From Candidatus Latescibacterota bacterium (GTDB taxonomy: Bacteria > Latescibacterota > UBA2968 > UBA8231): a stretch of 64,000 nt of DNA. Shown here one piece after another: positions 10,838 to 19,158 of this stretch. The DNA lies in NCBI GenBank assembly GCA_022820485.1, contig JAJEFJ010000103.1, forward strand, positions 227,193 to 291,192, written 5' to 3'. The translations under genes were made by a program, and so were the position numbers. Position 1 is the stretch's first letter; each line of letters opens with the position of its first letter. The notes beneath the pieces were generated by a model. The model ran no database searches and was not told where the DNA came from. It saw only the letters and a program-made list of their open reading frames with translations.

Positions 10838-11944
10838 CTACGTCAAGTTAAGGCTACCACATGGGGATTTGAGGAAGAGCGATCTCCATAAGTAATTTTT
10901 CGGAGGTGGTACGCCGATAGTGATGATGTCCATAAATCCACCGCTTTTACTGGATCCTTTGGTCGAAGATACTGGCCCCGCATATAAATGAGATTCGCAT
11001 AGAGAGACAATCCCAGAGTCTTCTTCAGGCTCGGGATCGTTCCCATATCCAAAGGACAATATATTCACCTCATCTGGGGTGCTACTGATAAATTGTTGGA
11101 GCTCCAGTCCAGTCGAAGAAGAAATATAGTCCGCTAAAGTATCCTGTACAATCCAAATAGTTTTCCCATCCCAAGCCAAGCCAACCTGTGATTTTACAAT
11201 AAGCTGACTGACCATTCGCGCCCATACTTGTCTATAGTTAATACCGGGGCCTTCGTGGTCGTCTCCTTTCAAGATAGCATCTTCAAAAGCCATTCCTATC
11301 TGCGTTCTCTTTTTTTTGTTTCCCCCAGAGGTAGATGAGGTCATCACTTCGACTATTACTATTGGATCAGCGGGAAAATTGACCACCCAGTGCTCGCCAG
11401 CACGCCTTTCCAGCGTAAAGTTGTTTTGGATTGCAATTTCCTCACAGTCGCTCTCGCTCTTTTTGACTAATTCTGATATTTCGCTAAGTGATTTTCTGCA
11501 CCTTCCTGCCAAAACGTAATCGAAGGTATAGTCAAATGATTTCTCTTGTTCTGTGGTTTGCGTTGAGAATCTTATCTTTACCTCAGACCATGCCCGGTAT
11601 TCGATTGCTCGATCCAATTCACTGTATCGGATCAGGTCTTCTCGAATTCTTGTTTGAAGCTGAGAAAGGTTGGAATCCCGAAGTGCGAATAAGCGCCTAG
11701 GACAAACAATCCAAGGTTTTTTACGCACCAAAAGCGAGCAGACACCTACATGAACAGTCTTTTTCTCGGGAAATTGCTGAACTAATTGCGGATGGTCCTG
11801 TAACTGCAGAGCGGAGAGATGTCTATTTCCTCCACCATCACATTCACTTTCCATGAATGGGCACCAAGCCCTCGTGCGACAATCAATCGCGTCAGGATGA
11901 CTTGAGGTTAATGGATGACCAAATACTTCAAAAATTTTACTCAT
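10838..11944 (-). CDS. NotI-like type II restriction endonuclease
   Basis: A 368-residue protein resembling the NotI restriction endonuclease family. The N-terminal cysteine cluster (Cys22, Cys28, Cys35, Cys69, Cys81) matches the iron-binding fold that NotI uses next to its DNA-recognition region, and DPIVIVEVMTSSTSGG (around 215-235) fits the nuclease core. NotI itself cuts GCGGCCGC; this protein's specificity is not shown. The start codon overlaps the end of the C5 methyltransferase gene by 8 bp, so endonuclease translation is coupled to and follows methyltransferase. Base composition is more AT-rich than the flanks, suggesting transfer. Confidence 0.72.
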   Translation of the reverse strand: MSKIFEVFGHPLTSSHPDAIDCRTRAWCPFMESECDGGGNRHLSALQLQDHPQLVQQFPEKKTVHVGVCSLLVRKKPWIVCPRRLFALRDSNLSQLQTRIREDLIRYSELDRAIEYRAWSEVKIRFSTQTTEQEKSFDYTFDYVLAGRCRKSLSEISELVKKSESDCEEIAIQNNFTLERRAGEHWVVNFPADPIVIVEVMTSSTSGGNKKKRTQIGMAFEDAILKGDDHEGPGINYRQVWARMVSQLIVKSQVGLAWDGKTIWIVQDTLADYISSSTGLELQQFISSTPDEVNILSFGYGNDPEPEEDSGIVSLCESHLYAGPVSSTKGSSKSGGFMDIITIGVPPPKNYLWRSLFLKSPCGSLNLT

Positions 11945-13052
11945 TTAGGTACTCGAAAATTTTGCTCGCCAAAGCCTCTGCGAGAGGAGGGGGAACTGAA
12001 TTAGCAACTTGCCTATGCTGGTCTAAGTTTTTCACGGTGCCCGTTCTACTGCGTATAGGTCCTTTTAGAATATACGAATCGGGATATCCGTGAATTCTCA
12101 TATATTCCCGTGGCGTGAGATACCTATCTTCGATGGGATGATAGAAGATCTCTCCGCACCTTAATGTATTAGCGGGTCTATCCCTATGCAGCCTTAGATA
12201 CTTTGTGGTGTCTTTTGATTTAAGACCTCTGAGTAATTTTTTACCTAAGTGAGGATGAGCTGCCAAATATGACCCCTCGGGAACCTGTGCGATGCGTTCC
12301 CTGTCCCTAGCTGGCGTTACATCGACGTGGCTGTCCTCGCGGTCGTAGAAAGTAGTTCCCCTAATTTTTGGTGAAGGTGTTCCTAGATTTTCAATTACGG
12401 AGCCGATACCGACATGAGGTTTATACGAGAACAATCCATTACATTCTTCTAGCGGTGCGTATGTTCGTTCTGGAAAGAGGAAGCCGTTTCTTTTCAGCGT
12501 GGCGATTACGAATAATCGCTCTCGCAGTTGAGGTACGCCGTAATCTGCGGCTAAAACAACTCTCCACTTGGAAGAATAACCAGCATTTTCTAAGGCTATT
12601 AAAAATTTCTCAAAAATTTCGCCTCTTCGCTGCTCGGATCCTTTTGATGAGAGAAGCCCTTTTACTTGCTCAACTAAAATCACCTTTGGTTCTAGCTCTT
12701 CGGAAAACCGAACAATCTCGAATAGTAACATACCTCTCTCATCCTTTAAGCCGAGCTGCTTTCCTGCCAAGGAGAACGATTGACACGGAGGACCACCAAA
12801 AAGAAGATCGAGTTCGCCTTTCTCTAGATGTAGATCTTTGCAAAGCTCGGCTGGATCAATCTCTCTAATATCTGTTTCAATAATCTTGGTATTCCTTTTT
12901 TCGCGTTCTTTTGCCGTACGTAGTGTATTGCAGCAATGTTCATCCATTTCTATCTGCGCCAGAATATTGAATCCCGCATCTTGTATGCCTATATCCATTC
13001 CTCCGGCCCCAGAGAAAAGACTTAGTGCATTATATCTTTTGGGATTGTTCAT
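11937..13052 (-). CDS. DNA (cytosine-5) methyltransferase
   Basis: A 371-residue C5 methyltransferase protecting host DNA from the adjoining NotI-like nuclease. Motif I is LSLFSGAGGMDIG, motif IV GGPPCQSFSLAG with catalytic Cys90, motif VIII QLRERLFV, and motifs IX-X YLTPREYMRIHGYPDSY and QVANSVPPPLA. Motif VI, normally ENV, reads EQV (residues 128-130), a Gln for the usual Asn. The gene is more AT-rich than its neighbours. It starts 21 bp from the stop of the leftward phosphorylase gene and probably has its own promoter within 13053-13080. Confidence 0.93.
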   Translation of the reverse strand: MNNPKRYNALSLFSGAGGMDIGIQDAGFNILAQIEMDEHCCNTLRTAKEREKRNTKIIETDIREIDPAELCKDLHLEKGELDLLFGGPPCQSFSLAGKQLGLKDERGMLLFEIVRFSEELEPKVILVEQVKGLLSSKGSEQRRGEIFEKFLIALENAGYSSKWRVVLAADYGVPQLRERLFVIATLKRNGFLFPERTYAPLEECNGLFSYKPHVGIGSVIENLGTPSPKIRGTTFYDREDSHVDVTPARDRERIAQVPEGSYLAAHPHLGKKLLRGLKSKDTTKYLRLHRDRPANTLRCGEIFYHPIEDRYLTPREYMRIHGYPDSYILKGPIRSRTGTVKNLDQHRQVANSVPPPLAEALASKIFEYLNE

Positions 13053-13073
13053 CCTAATACCACTCCTTCATTC

Positions 13074-13883
13074 TCAACAGGTCAAGGTGAAATCCATGTT
13101 GGTCAACCGTTGCTGAAGATAACGTAACACCTCATCGCGGCTTTGCAAGGCCAGTAAGTCGTCGTTGACGGCAGGGGTCTCCGGTGCCAGCGCCTGCCAG
13201 CGCACGAGCAAGCCGCGCAACTGATGCTGTTGTGTGGCCGTGAATTGCCAGCGGGCAGTTAGCTCGGCGAGGCCGGGCGGATCGGCGTGCAGTGCGTGAA
13301 GCTGCTGGCTGAGTGCTCGCAAATGTTCGCCAACTTGGGTAATTGTATCGAGTTGAGCTTCCATTAACGCCTCCACTTTCGCCGCATTGAGTGTCTGATA
13401 GGGAGATTGTGGATTGTCGGAGACGATCTTGAGACAGTGGACTCGCTCGCTGGTGGCAAAGCGCTGCGCGGCCTCGCAAAAGCCGCTGGCCTCCATGTCG
13501 TACGCAGCATCGTCAGCAGGCGGCTGGGCGCGATCGACGGTGTGTAGCAAAGTGGTGCGACAGGGTGGGGGCGCGGTGAAGGTGGGGTAAAAGGGCTTGC
13601 CGCTGGCGGCATCCACGACCTTGTGCGCTAGTAGAGCTGTACCCACTGCTTGGTTGCCGTGGCCGGCGATGCCGATATTGAGCCAAGCCGCCGGTGTATC
13701 GCCGATCAATGCACGCAGGTACGCCGTGGCGGCGGCGGCGGCTACTTTGCCGATCCCGGAAACAATCAGGTGCGTCTGCTCGCCCGTGCAGATGCGATAG
13801 GGATGGCCGCTCACGCCTTGGAGGCGGTGGAGAGCCAACAGCGGGCGCGCCTCGGCTGCGAGGGCTACTACTAAGCACAACAT
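13074..13883 (-). CDS. Nucleoside phosphorylase/hydrolase-like protein
   Basis: A 269-residue protein of the PNP/UDP phosphorylase superfamily (MTA/SAH nucleosidase-like). Core segments are SGIGKVAAAAATAYL (phosphate/ribose site), NIGIAGHGNQAVGT, and the nucleoside-binding YDMEASGFCEAAQRF with MEAS, as in MTA/SAH nucleosidases. The last 80 residues are an extra helical region without an obvious domain. A similar protein is sometimes found near SPL-like genes, but here one lies 5 kb away. The base and substrate are not determined. Start ATG at 13883; weak ribosome binding site. Confidence 0.75.
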   Translation of the reverse strand: MLCLVVALAAEARPLLALHRLQGVSGHPYRICTGEQTHLIVSGIGKVAAAAATAYLRALIGDTPAAWLNIGIAGHGNQAVGTALLAHKVVDAASGKPFYPTFTAPPPCRTTLLHTVDRAQPPADDAAYDMEASGFCEAAQRFATSERVHCLKIVSDNPQSPYQTLNAAKVEALMEAQLDTITQVGEHLRALSQQLHALHADPPGLAELTARWQFTATQQHQLRGLLVRWQALAPETPAVNDDLLALQSRDEVLRYLQQRLTNMDFTLTC

Positions 13884-13980
13884 GAGGGCTAATATACCGG
13901 CTAGCCGCTCCTCGGCAACTTGGTTTGACCCTGCCTGAGCAGGGGCCTAAGTTTTGGAAGACAAACGAGAAAGGACATGT

Positions 13981-14850
13981 ATGGAGAACGAATTTTTCAA
14001 GGGCCACGGCCTTGGCAATGACTACATCGCCGTCGATCCCGCTGGGCTCAGTTTTGAATTGACGCCAGACAATATCCGCGAGATTTGCGACCGCCATTGG
14101 GGCGTGGGCAGCGACGGCATTCTCGCGCTGGCGCCATCGCAAAAGGCCGACTTTGGCCTGAAAATCTACAACCCCGACGGCAGCGAGGCGGAAAAGTCGG
14201 GCAATGGCCTGCGGATATTCGCCCGCTATCTACACGCCACCGGCCAAGTGCAAAAGCAACAGTTCACCGTTGATACGGAGGGCGGCCTAGTAAGTATCGA
14301 TTTGCACATTGACCATCACGGCGACGCCAGCTCGGCTACGGTGGAGATGGGGCGAGCGACTTTTGCGCCAGCGGCTCTGCCCTGCACCCTAAAGGCCGAA
14401 GAGCTGGTCGCGCAGCCGATTGACGTCAATGGGCAGCCCTTGACCTTTACCGGCGTCAGCGTCGGCAATCCCCACTGCATCGTCTTTCGCGAGCAGGGCG
14501 AGCAATGGACCGAGGACGAGCTGTGCTCTTTGGGACCGCAGTTGGAAAATCACCCGCTCTTCCCCCGGCGCACCAACGTGCAACTCGCCGTGCCCGTGGA
14601 GCCCCACGCGATCTACATCCTGATCTGGGAGCGCGGTGCCGGCCAAACGCAGGCGTCGGGGTCGTCCGCGTGTGCGGCCGCGAGTGCGGCAGTGCGGCTG
14701 GGCTTGGTCAAAAGTCCGGTGGCGGTTAGGGCCCCGGGCGGAACCTTGCACATCGACGTGAGCGCAAGCTACGACCTGACGATGAAGGGGCCGGTCTCCG
14801 AAGTGGCGCGCGGCGCATTCAGCCCGTCGTTTGTGCGCCACTTGCACTGA
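13981..14850 (+). CDS. dapF: DapF-like diaminopimelate epimerase homologue with Ser in place of both catalytic Cys
   Basis: A 289-residue protein with the full DapF two-domain fold signature: FFKGHGLGNDYIAVD at the N-terminus, VGNPHCIVF, WERGAGQTQASGSSACAAA. DapF interconverts LL- and meso-diaminopimelate using two cysteines. Here the first appears as Ser73 (EKSGNGLRIFA, usually xCGNGxR) and the second as Ser226 (QASGSSA, usually ACGTGA), at the same positions in the motifs. The enzyme may act by a different acid-base pair, on another substrate, or belong to a Ser-Ser subfamily. ATG at 13981 follows AAAGGA. No other lysine genes are adjacent. Confidence 0.8.
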   Translation: MENEFFKGHGLGNDYIAVDPAGLSFELTPDNIREICDRHWGVGSDGILALAPSQKADFGLKIYNPDGSEAEKSGNGLRIFARYLHATGQVQKQQFTVDTEGGLVSIDLHIDHHGDASSATVEMGRATFAPAALPCTLKAEELVAQPIDVNGQPLTFTGVSVGNPHCIVFREQGEQWTEDELCSLGPQLENHPLFPRRTNVQLAVPVEPHAIYILIWERGAGQTQASGSSACAAASAAVRLGLVKSPVAVRAPGGTLHIDVSASYDLTMKGPVSEVARGAFSPSFVRHLH

Positions 14851-14875
14851 GCGGCGCGTGTTAGAGAGGATTGCC

Positions 14876-17650
14876 ATGCGCGGTTTGGCTTGGGTCGCGT
14901 GCGGTTGGATGCTGGTGGCCTCGGCTGCCGACGGTCAGGGCTTTGGCCGCAACAAGGTGCAGTACGCGGAATTCGCGTGGCGGAAAATGGAGACTGAGCA
15001 CTTTGACGTGTACTTCTTTGCCGAAGAAGAGGAGTTGGCTGCGTATGCCGCGCAAATGGCCGAGCGCCAGTTCGCCGATTTGGAAAAGAAGTTTGCCCAC
15101 ACAGTGCAGCGGCGGGTGCCGCTGGTGGTCTATTCCTCGCACATCTACTTCGAACAGACGAATATCATCCCCAATATCCTGCCCGAGGGGGTCGCGGGTT
15201 TTACCGAATACCTCAAGGGACGGGTCGCGCTGCCGCTGAGCGGCTCCCTGCCCGAATTCGAGCGGGTGCTGCACCACGAGTTGATTCACGTCTTCACGTT
15301 TGACCGGATCGCGCGGGTGCTGAAACAGCACGGGATATTGGACTTCCGCCCAGCGCCGCTGTGGTTTTCCGAAGGGCTGGCCGAGTACTGGTCGAGCGAG
15401 CCTAACAGCTTTGGCGAGATGATAGTGCGCGACGCGCTCTTTGCGCGGCGGCTGGTGTCCATCGCCGAGATGTATCGCATCTACGGCACCTTCCAGATGT
15501 ACAAGGAAGGGGAGTCGATCTGCCACTTTATGGCGGCGCGGCACGGAGCCGATGTATTCGAACAGCTCTTTGCCAATTGGTGGCGCGGCGAGACCTTTGG
15601 CGAAATTTTTGCGATCACGACCGGCGAGAGCTTGGACAAGTTCGACCAAGCTTGGCAATACCATTTGCACAAGCGCCACCTGCCGGCGATTGCCGACCGC
15701 GATCCCCCGTCCGAATTGGCCACTGCCCGCACGCAGCGCGGCTTTAACATCAAGCCCGAAATCGTCCCCGGAGACAGCAGTGCATTCTACCACTTCCGCA
15801 ACGATCAGGGCTATACGCAGATCGTCCGCGCGCGTCGCGACGGTAGTGACCCCGAGGTCGTAGTCGAAGGCGAGCGCATGCCGGTCTTTGAGTCCCTGCA
15901 CCCGCTCTCGACGCGGCTGGCCGCCTCCCCAGACGGCAAGTGGCTGGCGTTTGCAGCCAAGAGCCGGGGCCGCGATCACCTGTACATTTGGGATGTGGAA
16001 CAAAAACGCGCGGTGGAGGATTTGTCGTTTGCCGGAATCGTCGCGATTGCGTCGCCATCGTTTGCACCCGACGGACAGCGGCTGGCCTTTGCCGGCAGCG
16101 ACGAAGGGGGCTGGACCGACATTTATCTGGTCGATGTAACCGGCGATAGTCTCCGCGCTTTGCGCCGCGATATCTATCACGACCGCGAGCCCGACTGGTC
16201 GCCGGACGGTCGGCACATCGTCTTTAGCTCCGACCGTTGGTCCGGGGGACGGCGCGGCCGCTACAACCTGTTCCTATACGATTTGGCAACCGAGCAAATT
16301 TTGGCCCTCAGCCGCGGCGAGCACAACGACGGCCAGCCGCGCTGGTCGCCGGACGGCGAGCGCATCGTCTTTAGCTCCGATCGCGCTGGCGCGTACAACA
16401 TCTATGCCTTGCAGCTAGCGGACGAGCGCACTGAGACCCGGCGGTTGACTCACGTGTTGACGGGTGCGTTTGATCCGGTGCTATTGGCCGATGACCAGCA
16501 CTTGCTCTTTTCTGGCTATGAGAGCGGCGGCTTCCAAATCTACGAGCTGGCCGTGGATTGGGCCGACAGCGCGGAGGTCAGCTATCAGCGCGTGGATGAG
16601 GCGCAGGCCGAGCCGTGGTCGCTGGCGAGTCTGCACGGCCAGAGCGAGGTCACCAGCCGGCCCTATGAGCGCAAGATGAGCTTCGACATAGCCCAGGGCC
16701 AGATCTCGCAGGACCCGGAATTTGGCACCTCGGGCGGCATTCAAGTGGCGCTGAGCGATGTGCTGGGCAACGATCAGTACCACTTCGTGCTCTCGCACAT
16801 TGCCGCCAGCCGATCCGGTTTCTTCGACGGCCTGAACGTGGCCTTGACGCGCTTCCACCTCGGGCAGCGGCTCAATGCGTATTGGGGCGTGTTTCGGCTC
16901 AACGACCGTTTTTCGAGCCGCTTTGGCCGCTTTGTGCGCGAAGAGCGCTTGGGTGCCCACATTGGGTTGAGCTATCCCTTTTCCCAGCACGACCGCATCG
17001 ACACCCGGCTCTCGCTGCGCCACGCTGAAATCGACCGGCAATTTGAGGGGCGGAAGCTGTCGGGCTGGCTGGCCAACAACTACGTCAGCTATACCCACGA
17101 CACTAGCCTGTGGATTCCGACCGGGCCGCTGGAGGGCCAGCGCTACAGCCTTGGGCTGGCGCAGACGATCGACTTTAAGACCTCGCGGCGGTTCAATATC
17201 GCGCTCTTTGGAGACTACCGGCACTACTTCCGCCTCTCGCAGCGCAGCGCGTTGGCCGTGCGCCTGATGGGTCGGCGCTCCACCGGCGTGGTGCCTGAAT
17301 TTTTCTCCTTGGGGGGTAGTTGGACGCTGCGGGGCTATCGCTGGCGCTCGCTGTGGGGCAGCAAGATGGTGCTGTACAACCAAGAGCTGCGCTTCCCCTT
17401 GGTCGATCGGTTCTTGCTCCGCTTTCCGTTTGGGGCTATGGAGTTTAGCGCCTTCCGGGGCGCGCTCTTTTTCGACGTGGGCAATGCGTGGAACTCCGAC
17501 TTCGAGCAATGGCGCGCGGCGCTTGGCGCGGGGGTGCGCTTGGCCTTGGGCGGGGTTTTCGTCTTTCGCTTGGATGCGGCGCGGCGCACGGACTTCAAGT
17601 CCATAGATGGCGACACGCGCTGGGATTTCTTCTTTGGTTGGGATTATTAA
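14876..17650 (+). CDS. Secreted peptidase MA-like/TolB-propeller/outer-membrane barrel fusion
   Basis: A 924-residue protein with a signal peptide (MRGLAWVACGWMLVASAADGQ). Residues about 40-270 form a peptidase MA-like (gluzincin) domain with zinc motif HHELIHVFTFD and downstream Glu in WFSEGLAEYWS. About 290-570 holds PD40/WD40-like TolB propeller repeats (ASPDGKWLAFA, WSPDGRHIVFSSDR, WSPDGERIVFSSDR). The last 300 residues are beta-strand-rich and end in Trp-Asp-Tyr, with SLGGSWTLRGY resembling the Omp85 VRGY motif, so it is probably an outer-membrane barrel. It likely exposes a protease or peptide-binding propeller on one side of the outer membrane. The next gene starts at the following base. 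Confidence 0.82.
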   Translation: MRGLAWVACGWMLVASAADGQGFGRNKVQYAEFAWRKMETEHFDVYFFAEEEELAAYAAQMAERQFADLEKKFAHTVQRRVPLVVYSSHIYFEQTNIIPNILPEGVAGFTEYLKGRVALPLSGSLPEFERVLHHELIHVFTFDRIARVLKQHGILDFRPAPLWFSEGLAEYWSSEPNSFGEMIVRDALFARRLVSIAEMYRIYGTFQMYKEGESICHFMAARHGADVFEQLFANWWRGETFGEIFAITTGESLDKFDQAWQYHLHKRHLPAIADRDPPSELATARTQRGFNIKPEIVPGDSSAFYHFRNDQGYTQIVRARRDGSDPEVVVEGERMPVFESLHPLSTRLAASPDGKWLAFAAKSRGRDHLYIWDVEQKRAVEDLSFAGIVAIASPSFAPDGQRLAFAGSDEGGWTDIYLVDVTGDSLRALRRDIYHDREPDWSPDGRHIVFSSDRWSGGRRGRYNLFLYDLATEQILALSRGEHNDGQPRWSPDGERIVFSSDRAGAYNIYALQLADERTETRRLTHVLTGAFDPVLLADDQHLLFSGYESGGFQIYELAVDWADSAEVSYQRVDEAQAEPWSLASLHGQSEVTSRPYERKMSFDIAQGQISQDPEFGTSGGIQVALSDVLGNDQYHFVLSHIAASRSGFFDGLNVALTRFHLGQRLNAYWGVFRLNDRFSSRFGRFVREERLGAHIGLSYPFSQHDRIDTRLSLRHAEIDRQFEGRKLSGWLANNYVSYTHDTSLWIPTGPLEGQRYSLGLAQTIDFKTSRRFNIALFGDYRHYFRLSQRSALAVRLMGRRSTGVVPEFFSLGGSWTLRGYRWRSLWGSKMVLYNQELRFPLVDRFLLRFPFGAMEFSAFRGALFFDVGNAWNSDFEQWRAALGAGVRLALGGVFVFRLDAARRTDFKSIDGDTRWDFFFGWDY

Positions 17651-18712
17651 ATGCGCTACGCCTTGCTCGGATTTTGCCTGTTGACGGCCTGTGGCGAAAA
17701 AGTGCTCTACCTCGGCGAGCCGGGGCGCAGCGCAGTGGGGGTTGAGCCGCCGCTGCAACTTTTGTGGACGCACAAAATGGACGGCTCGCCGCTGGGCGGC
17801 GCGCTCTTTGCCGGTGATCTGATCCTCCAACTGACGACCGAGCCGACCCTCTATGCGCTGAACCGGCGCAATGGCACCCAGTTGGGCAAGCATGGATACG
17901 ACAAGATGGCGTGTGCCCCGGGGCAGTTGGCCGGGGCGCGGTACGCGCTGGGGGTGCTGGGTCGCAAGCCTAGCTTGCGGGTTTTGGATCGGCGGACAGC
18001 CGCGGAGCTTTGGCGGCACGAGGGAACGTTTTGTCAGGTGCCGGTCGTGCGCGGCGATACCCTGATCGCGGTGGATGAGGGAGGGACAGTGCAGGCGTTG
18101 CGTCTGGACGACGGGCATGTGTTATGGCGCGCTGAATTGGGCGGTCGGGTGCGGACCGGATTGGCGCTGAGCGGCGATCTCGCGATTGCTGGCACGGCGT
18201 CCGGCGACTTGGTGGCTTTGAGCGCGGAAAGCGGCAAAGAGCGCTGGCGCACGAGTCTAGAGGAAGCGGTGCGCTCGCAGCCCGTACTTGCTGGAGAGCA
18301 GATAGTTACGGCGACAGCCTCTGGTCGGGTGCTAGCCGCGTACCGCGATTCCGGGCAGGTGGTGTGGGAGCAGGCCTTGGGTGCGCTGCCGACTCCGGGG
18401 CTAGCATTGGCCGGCGGTGTCTTGGTGGTCGGCTGCGCCGACAGTCACTTCTATGGACTAGACGCGGCTACTGGTGCCGTGCGGTGGACGTTTGCCACTG
18501 AGGGTGTGGTACGGAGCAGTCCAGTCGCTACGGATCACACTGCGTATGGCGCTTCCAGCGACGGCTATCTCTACGCCTTGGATCTGCAAGACGGCCATCT
18601 GCTGTGGAAATACCGGTTGGACGGCCCCGTCTTGGCACCGGTGTCTTTGGGTGCCCAGATCGTCGCCGTCGCCACTGAGAAGCGGCTTCTCTACGTGTTT
18701 GGACGCCGCTGA
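17651..18712 (+). CDS. BamB-like PQQ-type beta-propeller lipoprotein
   Basis: A 353-residue lipoprotein (lipobox LLTAC, Cys14) made of repeated outer strands such as GTASGDLVALSAESGKERW and GCADSHFYGLDAATGAVRW, typical of PQQ-like propellers. BamB, the nearest known analogue, is the outer-membrane lipoprotein that helps BamA insert barrels. Its ATG abuts the stop codon of the peptidase-barrel gene, so the two are coupled, and I infer that this propeller partners the Omp85-like protein upstream. It is probably not the housekeeping BamB, as no other BAM genes are near. Confidence 0.82.
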   Translation: MRYALLGFCLLTACGEKVLYLGEPGRSAVGVEPPLQLLWTHKMDGSPLGGALFAGDLILQLTTEPTLYALNRRNGTQLGKHGYDKMACAPGQLAGARYALGVLGRKPSLRVLDRRTAAELWRHEGTFCQVPVVRGDTLIAVDEGGTVQALRLDDGHVLWRAELGGRVRTGLALSGDLAIAGTASGDLVALSAESGKERWRTSLEEAVRSQPVLAGEQIVTATASGRVLAAYRDSGQVVWEQALGALPTPGLALAGGVLVVGCADSHFYGLDAATGAVRWTFATEGVVRSSPVATDHTAYGASSDGYLYALDLQDGHLLWKYRLDGPVLAPVSLGAQIVAVATEKRLLYVFGRR

Positions 18713-18726
18713 GCGAGGGAAACGGC

Positions 18727-19158
18727 ATGAAAAAGACGATTGCTTGGTGCTTGCTGCTGGTGCTTTCAGGTGTGCCGACATGGGCTGAGCCGTTAGAGCT
18801 AGCTCGGCGGCTGGCTCCGTTGGAAGCAGCTTTAGCGGCGCAATGGGCCGAGCAGCCGAGGCTTGGGCAGCAGTCGATGCCAACTGCGTCTGCGGCTCCG
18901 AGCAAGGAGAAACGCTCGCGCAAAAAGCTCTACTTGAGCGCGGCCTTGGCCGTGGGGGCCGGTGCGGTGGCCTACTGGAGCAAGGAGCGGGCCGACACCG
19001 CGTACGACCGCTATTTGCGCTCGGCCAGCGTGGCTCGCCAGCAGCGAGAATTGGCCGACGCCAAGCGCTTTGATCGCATAGCTGGCGCGGCGTTTGTCAG
19101 CATGGAAGTAGGCATCGTATTCAGTTCGTACCTGCTCTTTTTTAGGTCTAGATCGTGA
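18727..19158 (+). CDS. Small secreted/membrane protein of unknown function
   Basis: A 143-residue protein with an N-terminal signal (MKKTIAWCLLLVLSGVPTWAEP), a short basic region (KEKRSRKKLY), one hydrophobic helix (LSAALAVGAGAVAYW, about 72-86), and a second one at the C-terminus (VSMEVGIVFSSYLLFF) with a charged helical stretch between. No known family recognised. It lies between two lipoprotein genes with short spacing, so it probably belongs to the same envelope assembly. Confidence 0.7.
   Translation: MKKTIAWCLLLVLSGVPTWAEPLELARRLAPLEAALAAQWAEQPRLGQQSMPTASAAPSKEKRSRKKLYLSAALAVGAGAVAYWSKERADTAYDRYLRSASVARQQRELADAKRFDRIAGAAFVSMEVGIVFSSYLLFFRSRS

Noticed and set aside
16481..18118. A 545-codon leftward open frame across the peptidase-barrel and BamB-like genes
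   Set aside because: It is antisense to well-supported genes, with no family signatures and a composition typical of reversed high-GC coding DNA. Similar antisense frames at 14861-16216 and 514-1323 were dropped for the same reason.
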